In this document: positions 8,140 to 16,900 of the stretch, piece by piece
How positions within the stretch are numbered: position 1 is the first letter of the stretch
How the letters are laid out: each line of letters opens with the position of its first letter
Source: Deltaproteobacteria bacterium
GTDB lineage: Bacteria > Myxococcota_A > Polyangia > Polyangiales > JADJMO01
DNA length: 64,000 bases
Reading direction: 5' to 3'
Assembly: GCA_025363655.1 (NCBI GenBank)
Contig: JANYDK010000018.1
Location: 1 to 64,000 of the forward strand
Made by a program: the position numbers and the translations under genes
Notes under the pieces: model-generated
Told to the model about the DNA's origin: nothing
The model's input: only the letters and a program-made list of their open reading frames with translations
The model's database searches: none

Positions 8140-9066
8140 TCATCGCGACGGACGTAGCGGCACCAATTCGCCTTCGCCGTGCAATCGGAGGTAGTCGGCG
8201 CGCGGCCCGGCGCATCGCGGGTGCGCGGAGCAGGTGGTGCAAATGGCGTGGTGCGAACCCTCGAAAGGCGACGTTTCCAGGGGAAAAGCCCGCCCGGAAG
8301 GATCGACCACCTCGAGCCGGAGGTCACGGACGCTCTGCCACCGCCCGCGCAAGTCGCTCGGCAGGGTGCAGGGGGGAGTGTGCAAGGTGACGAGCTCGAC
8401 CCCCGCCTCGGTCGCCGCCGCCGCCGCCTCGCGAAGGTAGGTGTGCAGCGACGCGATGCGCGGGACCTCGGCCTCGACCGCGGGATCGACGACGTCGTGC
8501 GCCGAGAGGAGCCAGAGCCAGAAGACGGTGACGCCGCGCTTCGCGAAGTCGCGCACGGTCTCTCCGAGGTCGGGCGCCGTCGTGCGCGTGACGAGGACGT
8601 CGGCGGATACACGAAGTTTCGACGAGGCCTGGTTGCACGCTGCGAGCACGTCGAGCGCGCGAAGAAGGAGCGCGTGGGCGCCTTCGCTGCCGCTCAGCGC
8701 GTCGTGGAACTCGGGCCGATGTGATTTGACGTTGAGGCGGACGTCGGTCACCCCCGCGCTCGCCAGCGCCTCGACGTAACGCGGGTAGGCGAGCCGCAGC
8801 CCGTTGGTCTGGAGGAGCCGTCGCTCGAAGCCGAGGCGCTTGGCGGTCGCGATCACGGCGAGCAAATCGGCTCGCAAAGTCGGCTCGCCGCCGCCAACCC
8901 ATAGTTTGGATATATTTCTTCGACGCGCGTCTTCGAGGAGCGCGCGGACCGTCTTGCCGTCGAGCGAATCCTCGCCACCTTCACATGCGCGGCAGCCGAT
9001 GCAACGGAGGTTGCAGCGATAGTCGAGGGCGAGCTCGAGCCATTCGACGGGCGCGCTCGAGGTCAC
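8140..9066 (-). CDS. Radical SAM protein (MoaA/twitch-like) in HXS operon
   Basis: A 308-residue rSAM protein starting at GTG 9066, overlapping the upstream stop by GTGA. The cluster motif is CNLRCIGC (C18, C22, C25), with a fourth Cys at 28, and GGGEPT lies at 58-63. The C-terminal segment CTTCSAHPRCAGPRADYLRL ends in GEGELVPL. This matches the CxxCx5CxG...EL.P signature repeated through the cluster, which probably holds one auxiliary Fe-S cluster. It is not an obvious HxsC. Its place in the operon suggests that it acts on the same peptide as HxsB; the reaction is unknown. Confidence 0.8.
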   Translation of the reverse strand: MTSSAPVEWLELALDYRCNLRCIGCRACEGGEDSLDGKTVRALLEDARRRNISKLWVGGGEPTLRADLLAVIATAKRLGFERRLLQTNGLRLAYPRYVEALASAGVTDVRLNVKSHRPEFHDALSGSEGAHALLLRALDVLAACNQASSKLRVSADVLVTRTTAPDLGETVRDFAKRGVTVFWLWLLSAHDVVDPAVEAEVPRIASLHTYLREAAAAATEAGVELVTLHTPPCTLPSDLRGRWQSVRDLRLEVVDPSGRAFPLETSPFEGSHHAICTTCSAHPRCAGPRADYLRLHGEGELVPLRPSR

Positions 9067-10367
9067 GAACCGCCGTCTCGGTCTGCGCGAAAGTCGAGGA
9101 AGATGGGCGCGGGTTCTTCGGGCGTGCCGGACGGGCCGGAGAGCAGGCGTCTTGCGAAGGCTAGGTCGAGCGCGTGGACGAAGGTGCCGTTCGGTGCGCG
9201 TCGCGGCGTGGCCCGGAGGATCGCGCCCGCCGCGTCACGACCGACGAGGACGCGCGCGCCTTCGCGATCGACTGCCACCTCGTGCGTGAGACGTCGCCGA
9301 AGACGCGCGGCCGCGAGGGGCGCCTCGGCGTCGACGTGGGCGAGCACGGCGTTGGCATAGGAGAGCGCGGCCGGGCATCGATAGCCACAAGGCGTGAAGG
9401 TGACGAGCGCACTTCCACACTCGAAAAGAAGGTGATTGAGCTTCCACGAGGGCGAGGGAACGTAGGCGCCCCTGGCGACCAAATACGCCTCGGAGAGCGC
9501 TTCACTCGGAGCGAGGCTGGGCGAGAGGGCGACGCGCTCGACGTAGGCATCGACGCAACAGCGCGGATATCCGAGGGCGATGCCGAGCTCGTGGTACTCG
9601 GCGGCGCGCGCTTGCACGCTGACCTTGGGGGCGAACGTCTTCGCCTCGACGGCGCGCACGTGCTCGGCGATCGCCATGGTGCGCGCGACGTAGACGAGCC
9701 GCAGCTTGCGTTCGTGATCGCCGTCGTCGTCGATGAAGAGGCCATCGCCTGCCGCGGCGACGAGCCCGAAGCGCGCGTATCTGGCGCGGAGCATGGCCTC
9801 GCCCTCCGATTCTTCTCGCGAGGTGCTCAGCCGCATGACGGGCTTGATGCCGGCAAGCACGGCCTGCAGCTCGGTGTCGATGCGCGTGTCGTCGTCCGTC
9901 GAGAGCGAGACCCCGAGCTCGGCGGCGGCGGCCTCGGCGAGCGCGATTTCCCGGGCGATTTCTCCCGGCGCGCGCGCGGTGAGCCCGTCAGGCACGAGGT
10001 CGAGGAGGTAGCGTCCGAGCTTCGGCGCCGCGCGGGCGAGACCATGGATGCGGCCGGCGACGGGAGCGAGCTCTTCGGCGACGGGCAGGACGACATCGAC
10101 GGGGATTCCGATGGCGGCGCCGCGCGCGAGGGTTCGCAAGAGCTCGCGTGGGCTTCCGGGCAAGCCGAGCTGGTCGTGCACTTCGGCGTCGAAGCTCGCC
10201 ACGGTCGCGCGCAATCGCACGCGGGTGAGGGCGCGGAGGTCGCGGAGCGTGGCGATCGCGACGGCACCGTCGGTGACGATCACGACTTCCTCTGCCCCGT
10301 CCGCGAGAGCGTCGCGCGCCGCGGCCGCGGGATCGTCGGAGGCCCTCGTTTCCACGACGCTGCGCAC
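9063..10367 (-). CDS. DUF483-like protein with an rSAM-like N-terminal half lacking the cluster motif
   Basis: A 434-residue protein starting at GTG 10367, first gene of the HXS operon. Residues 150-260 precede a C-terminal domain with GYPRCC (C270, C271) and CGYRC (C327, C331), resembling DUF483. The same CC plus CxxxC pattern recurs at the C-terminus of the 1439-residue rSAM fusion. The N-terminal 150 residues have the alternating alpha/beta rhythm of the rSAM barrels nearby, including a segment like the conserved HD....GSxxxxxxxL part (DQLGLPGSPRELLRTL), but no CxxxCxxC. It may be a degenerate rSAM partner. The four Cys could bind metal; function unknown. Confidence 0.65.
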   Translation of the reverse strand: MRSVVETRASDDPAAAARDALADGAEEVVIVTDGAVAIATLRDLRALTRVRLRATVASFDAEVHDQLGLPGSPRELLRTLARGAAIGIPVDVVLPVAEELAPVAGRIHGLARAAPKLGRYLLDLVPDGLTARAPGEIAREIALAEAAAAELGVSLSTDDDTRIDTELQAVLAGIKPVMRLSTSREESEGEAMLRARYARFGLVAAAGDGLFIDDDGDHERKLRLVYVARTMAIAEHVRAVEAKTFAPKVSVQARAAEYHELGIALGYPRCCVDAYVERVALSPSLAPSEALSEAYLVARGAYVPSPSWKLNHLLFECGSALVTFTPCGYRCPAALSYANAVLAHVDAEAPLAAARLRRRLTHEVAVDREGARVLVGRDAAGAILRATPRRAPNGTFVHALDLAFARRLLSGPSGTPEEPAPIFLDFRADRDGGS

Positions 10368-10398
10368 GGCAGGGTCGAGCGTACTACACTCGTGGAGG

Positions 10399-11949
10399 AT
10401 GGAGCCGGACCGCCAGATCGAGATTCAGCTCGGTCACATGTGCGGCAATCGCTGCGTCTTCTGCGTCAGTGGTCAGCGCACCGAGATGCGCGAGGCGTTC
10501 CCCATCGCCGCCGATCCGGTGATCGAGAAGCTCCGCGAGGCGCGCTCGAGCGGGATTTCCAAGCTCACGCTGCTCGGTGGCGAGCCGACCATCCAGCCCG
10601 AGTTTTTTCGGGTGGTGCGCGCCGCCGTCGAGCTCGGGTTCGGAGAAATCGTCGTCTTCACCAACGGCGTGAAGACGGCGCGAGGCTCCTTCGTCGACGA
10701 GGTGTTGGCGACTGGCGGCAACTTCACGTGGCGCCTCTCGTTCCAAGGTGCCGACGCGCGCAGCCACGATCGGACGACCCGCAAGCTCGGCTCCTTCGCG
10801 CGGCTCGTCGAGTCCCTCGAGAACTTGCGCGCACGCGGCCAACGCATCACCGTCAACATGTGCGTCGTCCGCTCGAACTACGAGTCGGTCCCGGCGTTCC
10901 CGGCGCTCCTCGTGCGCTACGGCGTCAGCCAGCTCCACCTCGACATGATTCGCCCGCTCGACGCCGGTGAGCGAAGCGAAGACGAGATGCGCGCGATGAT
11001 GCCGCGCTATCGCGACTTGGTGCCTGCGCTCGAGCAGATGATCGCGGGTTTTCCCCCAGATTTCGACGTCAACGTCGGCAACTTGCCGTACTGCGTGGCG
11101 CCGTCGCTCTTGCCCTTCATCCATCACGACGGCAGCCCGACCTTGACCGTCGCCATCGACGGCGACGACTCGCTGAGCGAGCCCTGGGACAAGTACGAGG
11201 TGAAGCGTCGCGACAAGGTGAAGGTCGACGCTTGCCGCACCTGCCTCTTCGACGATCGTTGCAGTGGCGTCTTCGACACCTATCGGCGCTTCTACGGCAC
11301 TGAAGAGCTCGTGCCCATCGACCGCATCCGGCTGCCGCTCGTCGATTCCGAGCGGCGCATGTTCACGATGCACGCCGAGCCGCTCGTTCATGCGCTCACC
11401 GAGATGGGCGCGATCATGCAACTCGACTCGCACGCGCAGCGTGTCTTTGCCAGCTTCGGCGAGATTCGTCTCGGTCTCGCGAGACCTGGCGTCGGCGCGG
11501 CCGGCACCGATCAGTTCTCGCTCTTCCTCGCGTCCGCTCCAGCCATCGACGCAACGACCCTCGCGCTTCTCCGCCGCGTCTTCGCCAAGTTGGTCGAGGT
11601 CTCGGGCGCACGCGCTCTTCACGAGGTCGGCGACGACGCCGCCCATCACGGCCCGATGCGCGCGCAGGCCGGCCTCGACGGGCGCATCGGCGGCGCCCTC
11701 GCGCGTCTTCGTGCGTCGGCGCCGTATCGGGAATTGACCTGGAAAAAAGCGAGAATCGGCGATCGCGGCCGCGCGGCTGCGGTCGTGCTGGAGCACGAAC
11801 AAGGCACCGTCGTGACGCTCTCGTGCGCGGTCGAAGATGCGGACGAACCGATGCGGTGCGGCTACCGACTCGATCGTCAGCTCGCCACGCCGCCGCCCGG
11901 GCTCGTCGAGGGCGTGCGCGCCGCGATGTCGGCGCTCGCGGGACGATGA
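10399..11949 (+). CDS. Radical SAM protein with unrecognised C-terminal domain
   Basis: The start is ATG 10399, preceded by GGAGG, giving 516 residues; the frame is open further upstream, but that part lies over the divergent gene. The cluster motif is CGNRCVFC (C15, C19, C22) and LLGGEPT lies at 58-63. CRTCLFDDRCSGVFDTYRRF with GTEELVPID is the shared C-terminal twitch signature, at about 280-310. A further 190 residues, without cysteine motifs, look like an independent alpha/beta domain that I cannot name. The gene is divergent from the HXS operon across 31 bp and meets the HExxH gene tail to tail. Substrate unknown; peptide modification is inferred from context. Confidence 0.8.
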   Translation: MEPDRQIEIQLGHMCGNRCVFCVSGQRTEMREAFPIAADPVIEKLREARSSGISKLTLLGGEPTIQPEFFRVVRAAVELGFGEIVVFTNGVKTARGSFVDEVLATGGNFTWRLSFQGADARSHDRTTRKLGSFARLVESLENLRARGQRITVNMCVVRSNYESVPAFPALLVRYGVSQLHLDMIRPLDAGERSEDEMRAMMPRYRDLVPALEQMIAGFPPDFDVNVGNLPYCVAPSLLPFIHHDGSPTLTVAIDGDDSLSEPWDKYEVKRRDKVKVDACRTCLFDDRCSGVFDTYRRFYGTEELVPIDRIRLPLVDSERRMFTMHAEPLVHALTEMGAIMQLDSHAQRVFASFGEIRLGLARPGVGAAGTDQFSLFLASAPAIDATTLALLRRVFAKLVEVSGARALHEVGDDAAHHGPMRAQAGLDGRIGGALARLRASAPYRELTWKKARIGDRGRAAAVVLEHEQGTVVTLSCAVEDADEPMRCGYRLDRQLATPPPGLVEGVRAAMSALAGR

Positions 11950-11951
11950 GC

Positions 11952-13115
11952 TCACCTCGGAAGGTTTTGAAAGTGTGCGTCCCAGCGCAACAGCTCGTCG
12001 AGCACTCCTTGCCCAATCGGCGTCGCCTTCGCGTGCTCTCGCAGCACCGAGGTGCCCTCGTGGTTGCCCTCGACGATGTCGGCGAATCGTGAAGCGAAGC
12101 TCGGGTGGCGGCTGAGAGGGTCTCCTTCCGCGAGCATCGACTCGTAGAGGCGCGCCACCGGCACGAAGGCGTGCACCGCCAGGAGGACGCCGTGAAGCGG
12201 GCGCGGGTCAGGGCGCACCGGGCTCGGATAGAGCGGCGCGTAGGCGTTGTAGAGAACGTCGTCGCTCTCGAAGAGTGCGTTCAACTTGTTGTGCGAGAAC
12301 TCGTGGATGACCGCCTCGGTCATGGTCATCGGCTGCGGATGCAACGTCAGGTAGATGGTGCCGATCGCCTCGCGGTACGACGCCGACAGATGCGCCTCGG
12401 CGTCGAAGCCCACGGGGACGAACTGCTGGACGTAGAGATCGATCTCGCGACGAAGATCCGGAAGATGACGCTCGATGCGGTCGAGCGCGTCGCGCAGCGA
12501 GTCACACCATTCTGCAGGTGTTTTCTCGCCCAAATCGATGCGATTGCCCGACTTGCGCGGATGCGCCTCGACCATGGAGAGCGGGTTGTCGTCTTCGAGC
12601 GCGAGGACGATGTCGCCGGCGACGTCGTGAAAGGCCGCGCTCGGCTTCGGCATCGTCTCGGGAGAGATCAGCGTCGGACGTTCGAGCACGAAGCGACCCG
12701 CGAGGGAGACGATTCTGGCCGGTGGCGACGTCAATCGAAGCTCGCCCAATGGCGCGCCGAGAACCGTCAGCTCGACGGCGATCGTCGCCACCAGCTCGGC
12801 CACGAGCGCATCGGTCGGAGCGACTCGAGCGCACCGAAGCAGCACGCCGACGTTGACCCGGCGGAGCACGGCCGCGAGGGCAGAGGCGCGATCGGGCATC
12901 CTCGCGATCGCGCGTGTGAGCGTGGCGATGTCGCGCCTTGGACCCTCATCCGACACGGGCGAAACGGGCGCGCGCAGCACGAGCCGGAGATCGTCGAGGA
13001 GCCGGCTCGTCGCACGCGAAAGAACCGTCCGCGCCGTCGTCGAACCCGGTTCCGGAAGCGTCAAATCGAACGGCGGAGCGAGCGCTCTCTTCATCGACGT
13101 GGGCGATGCGCTCAC
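11952..13115 (-). CDS. HExxH-type (alpha-ketoglutarate) putative peptide beta-hydroxylase
   Basis: Starting from GTG 13115, which overlaps the upstream stop (GTGA), gives 387 residues; ATG 13094 gives 380. The C-terminal third carries IHEFSHNKLNAL (HEFSH, 264-268 in the ATG numbering) and, about 30 residues on, RPDPRPLHGVLLAVHAF with His301. This is the pattern of the mod_HExxH family found beside rSAM RiPP maturases. Family members fused to rSAM enzymes have been shown to be Fe/2-oxoglutarate enzymes that hydroxylate a beta-carbon of the peptide. Here the protein is free-standing but coupled to two rSAM genes. Target residue not deducible; His or Ser of the repeat peptide are candidates. Confidence 0.8.
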   Translation of the reverse strand: MSASPTSMKRALAPPFDLTLPEPGSTTARTVLSRATSRLLDDLRLVLRAPVSPVSDEGPRRDIATLTRAIARMPDRASALAAVLRRVNVGVLLRCARVAPTDALVAELVATIAVELTVLGAPLGELRLTSPPARIVSLAGRFVLERPTLISPETMPKPSAAFHDVAGDIVLALEDDNPLSMVEAHPRKSGNRIDLGEKTPAEWCDSLRDALDRIERHLPDLRREIDLYVQQFVPVGFDAEAHLSASYREAIGTIYLTLHPQPMTMTEAVIHEFSHNKLNALFESDDVLYNAYAPLYPSPVRPDPRPLHGVLLAVHAFVPVARLYESMLAEGDPLSRHPSFASRFADIVEGNHEGTSVLREHAKATPIGQGVLDELLRWDAHFQNLPR

Positions 13116-13996
13116 CACGGCGCGAGCTCGCCATCGCCGTGGAGCGTGACGTAGGCGCGAAGAATCTCGCCCGAGCAGGCGGGGACGAAGCGGCACGTGC
13201 CTGCCTGCGGACAACGCACGAGCGGCGTGCGCGCGCCGATGCTCGCCGGATGCGCCGACGGAACGAGCATGCGCATGCGAGCCGCCTTGGCCTCGGAGGC
13301 GTGCGTAAGCCGCGTGTGGAGCGCGCAAGGCCAGAGACCGGAGACGCGCATCAGCTGCTCGACGTCGAGCCCGGTGGCGATCATCGCGTCGGCCACCTCG
13401 TGCTGCGTCGGCGTCACGCGACGATAGGGATCGTCGGGTGTCTCTCTCTCGGGGAACGGCAAATCGGCTGCAAAACCGATGTTGCGCGCGCGCGTGAGGG
13501 CGACGATTGCGGGGAGCGAGGGGAGCACGCGCAGAGTGCAGACGGTGTGCACGGTGACCGCGCGAGGTGCTTCGAGACGGGCGAGGACGTCGAGCGCAGC
13601 GAGCACGCGATCGAAGGCGCCGGTGACGCCGACCACCGCGTCGTGGCTCGCTGCGTCGGCGCCATAGAGGGGCACATGGTAGCGACGGTAGGGCGGCGCC
13701 GCCGTGAGGAGCGCACGCACGAAGGTCTCGTCGGAGAGCCGCACGCTCGGTCCATGGAGCTCGAGATGCGTGAAGCCGACGTCACGCGCGGTCTCGAGCA
13801 GCGCGAGAATTCCCGCAAATGCCAGCGGATCGATGCCGGTGATGCGAAGCGCGTGGACGCCCTCTTTCGCCGCGCCACGCACCCGCTCTTGCAAGGGCTC
13901 GAGGGAATCGGGCCGGATGCGATCGGTCGCGATCGAACAGAACTCGCACCGCTGTCCGCAGGGGCCATTGACGTTGAGCTTGAGCTCGGACGGCAC
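13112..13996 (-). CDS. Radical SAM protein with variant GIDP loop
   Basis: A 294-residue rSAM protein starting at GTG 13996, whose G is also the last base of the upstream TAG. The cluster motif is CGQRCEFC (C13, C17, C20). The usual GGEP loop, which contacts the SAM amino group, is replaced by GIDP at 54-57, unlike the cluster's other members. The C-terminus has CRFVPACSGEILRAYVTLHG and ends GDGELAPW, the shared twitch-type signature. It lies between the triple-rSAM fusion and the HExxH protein in one coupled operon. The loop change may mean altered SAM use or loss of activity. Confidence 0.78.
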   Translation of the reverse strand: MPSELKLNVNGPCGQRCEFCSIATDRIRPDSLEPLQERVRGAAKEGVHALRITGIDPLAFAGILALLETARDVGFTHLELHGPSVRLSDETFVRALLTAAPPYRRYHVPLYGADAASHDAVVGVTGAFDRVLAALDVLARLEAPRAVTVHTVCTLRVLPSLPAIVALTRARNIGFAADLPFPERETPDDPYRRVTPTQHEVADAMIATGLDVEQLMRVSGLWPCALHTRLTHASEAKAARMRMLVPSAHPASIGARTPLVRCPQAGTCRFVPACSGEILRAYVTLHGDGELAPW

Positions 13997-16900
13997 TACT
14001 CGCGCCTCTCTTCCGGGAGCTCGGCGAGCATCGGCAGCCGGCGCACGAGACGATCGCCGGTGAAATCGAGCAGCCAGGGCGGCTCTTCGGAGAAGCGAAG
14101 CTCGGCGACGAGCTGCTCGTCACGATCGATCCGGAAACTGCGGCCGATTCGCGTGAGGCGGTTTCCCTTCTCGAGCTGTGAGATCGTCTCGACGTAGAAG
14201 GTGCGGAAGCTCGCGCGACCGAGCATGCGATCGTTCACGCCGAGGTTTCGGTGCGAGAGGACGCGATCGTAGTGCCACGCCGCATTCCCACCCGCGGCTG
14301 CGTTCGAGCTCGCGGGCCGCGCGTTCTCGAGAAGCGCGTACTGTCCGTCGGGCGCCAGCACCGCCACCGAGCGAAGCGCGTTCACGAGAGCCTTGGCGAA
14401 CGTCGGCCTGTCCCGCGTGATCACCTCGAGCGTGCGACGCGCCAACTCGGCGGTACGCGCGCAGGTCGGCGTGCACGGAAACTGCGAAAAAAGGCGAAGA
14501 TCGGCCGCGGCCCAGTTGAGCTCGGGGGGAAGGGCGCCGAGCTGCTCATCGGCGAGCCGGGAGACGAGCGCGCCATCGGTTTGTTCGGCACTCTCCGCGA
14601 AACGCTCGACGCAGCACGAGGGATACCCGAGGAGCTCACCCATGCGGAGGACGAGCGGCAGACGCTCGCGGAACGACGTCACCAGCCGCGGCTCGATCTC
14701 CATCGCCTCGTCGACCGGCGCCTGCTCGAGGCCGATGAAGGCGATCGCCCGCGACGATCGAGGATCGGCGAAGACGCGCGCGAAGAGCCCGTTTTCTCGG
14801 GCTCTCTTCGCAGCTTGCTCGGCGCTCTCGACGTCACCGCGCTCGGTCTTGATGACCTGACGAAGACCGGCGCGGAGCTGCAAGAGCTCGCGATCGGCGA
14901 CGCCGGGGTTCTCGTCGGCCCAGGTTACGGGAAGGCGCGCGAACGCGGCGTCGTCGGTGACCTTGGCGGCCCTCGCGGCATTGGCGGCGGGGTTCTTCGC
15001 GCGCTTCGGTTCGAAGGCCACGACTTCTCCGCCACGCACCGGCCGCAGCTCGTCGACGCCGTACATCGTCGCGTACGTCGAGCGGATGCCGTAGCAGCGC
15101 TTGTCGAGCTCGCACTCGCCGCAGGCCTCGGACTTGGTGAAGCCCTTCGCGCGCGCGAGCTCTTCCGACGGTAAATCGTGTGCGAAATGCTCCTGCCGGA
15201 GCGCACGCGGGAGGTAACACGCGGGCACGCCGCACTTGGAGTCGAAGCCGGTCCAACGCAGCCCGCGCTCGGTCGCGCGCGAGTATGCCGTCTCGAGGGC
15301 CCAGGCGACGTCGCGAAAGCGTGGAATCAACTTGGTGTCGCGGGGCACGTTGTCGGTCGAGGCGGCGACGAAGGAGAAATTCGCCACCACCTTCCCCGGA
15401 TGCCCGAGCTCCCGATCGATGAAGTCCGGCAGGAGCGCCAGCTCGTCGACGTTGTAGCCGCAGAGCACGAAATTGAGACAAACGGCGACGCCCTCGGCGA
15501 GGAGGTTCTGCACGCCGGCGATGGTCTTCACGAAGGTGCCGGGCGCCGCGGTGACCCGATCGGAGACCGCGGCGGTGACGCCATGGAGGCTGATGAACGC
15601 CTGATTGAGACCAGCCTCGACGAGCTGATGGGCGAACGCGCGGTCGGCCATCTTGATGGCGTTGGTCTGCAAATCGAGCTCACGGACGCCGAGCTCGCGC
15701 GCGAGGCGGATGTACTCGGGGAGGCGCGGGTTGAGGGTGGGCTCGCCGCCGGAGAGATCGAGCTCCGCACCGCTGGCCGCGGCGTCGCGGATCTCTCGCT
15801 CGATGATCTCGTGCTCGATCGCCGGCAGTTCGCGCGAGACGAAGCAGAAGTCACACGCCTGGTTGCAGTGGAAGTTGACGCGGACGATGCGCCGCTCGAC
15901 GACGCCCTCCTTCGACTCGAGGAAGAAGCTGCTCCGATACTCTTGCAACATGCGCGTGCGCTCACGGCTGAGCTGCACCACGCCTTCGAGCGAGTCGGTT
16001 GCGTGCAACGTGCGCGCGATCCCAGCCACTTCGGCAGCGATCGAGGCCATCGGTCCCGGGCAGACGTCGCGCGCCGCGCATCCTTCGCATTGGGCAATGC
16101 GTCGGTGTTTGCCGTGATCGCGTTCGACGAGCGCACGACCGACGCGCAAAACGCCCTTGATCGCACTCGGATTCTCGAACACGCAAGGCGGCAGCTCGCC
16201 ATCGACCGCGGCGCTGACCGCAGTGCCCGTCTTCTCGAACGCGCGCACGGCGGCCTCGAGCTCGCGCGCGGCATCGGCGACGGCGAGCGCTCGAAAGCCG
16301 GGTGGACCGACGGCGACATGACGTGCGACCACTGCCTTCGCGAGCCCCGACTCGACGATGCGGGCGAGCTCGCCGCGATTGTCCGGCAGCATCGCGACGG
16401 CCAGCTCGACGCCGACGCCCGCATCTTTCAGCGCGCGCAAGCCCGCCATCGTCTGCGCATGTCCTCCCGGGTCCCGCGTGATGGCGTCGGAAATGCCCGG
16501 ATTCAGGCTATTGAGAGCCACTCGTACGCGATCGAGCCCAGCCTCGACGAGCGACGGAACGTCGAGGTCTTTGGCGTTGGTCTCGAGCACGACCTCGCCG
16601 ACGCCGAGATCGTGCGCCAGCTTGATGAGCTCGGGGAGGTACCACTCGAGGCTCGGCTCGGCGCCGGTGAGGACGACGCTGCGGACGCCCTCGCTCGCCG
16701 CCGCACGCACCGCCTGGATGGCCCGGGCCGCCCGCGCGCGATCGCCGTGGCTCTCGTCTCCACGATGCACGCAGAAGGTGCACGTCTGGTTGCAGCGCTT
16801 GTTGAGCGTGATTTGCTGCGTCGACGGGCCTTTCTTGGCGACGTCGTTCGGCGCCGGCGCCATCCGCTGCGGACGCCCTCTTTTCCCGCGTGCGACGCCC

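Noticed and set aside
10048-10398. N-terminal extension of the rSAM protein at 10399
   Set aside because: It overlaps the divergent DUF483-like gene and is Arg/Ser-rich; the ATG with GGAGG places CxxxCxxC near the N-terminus as usual.
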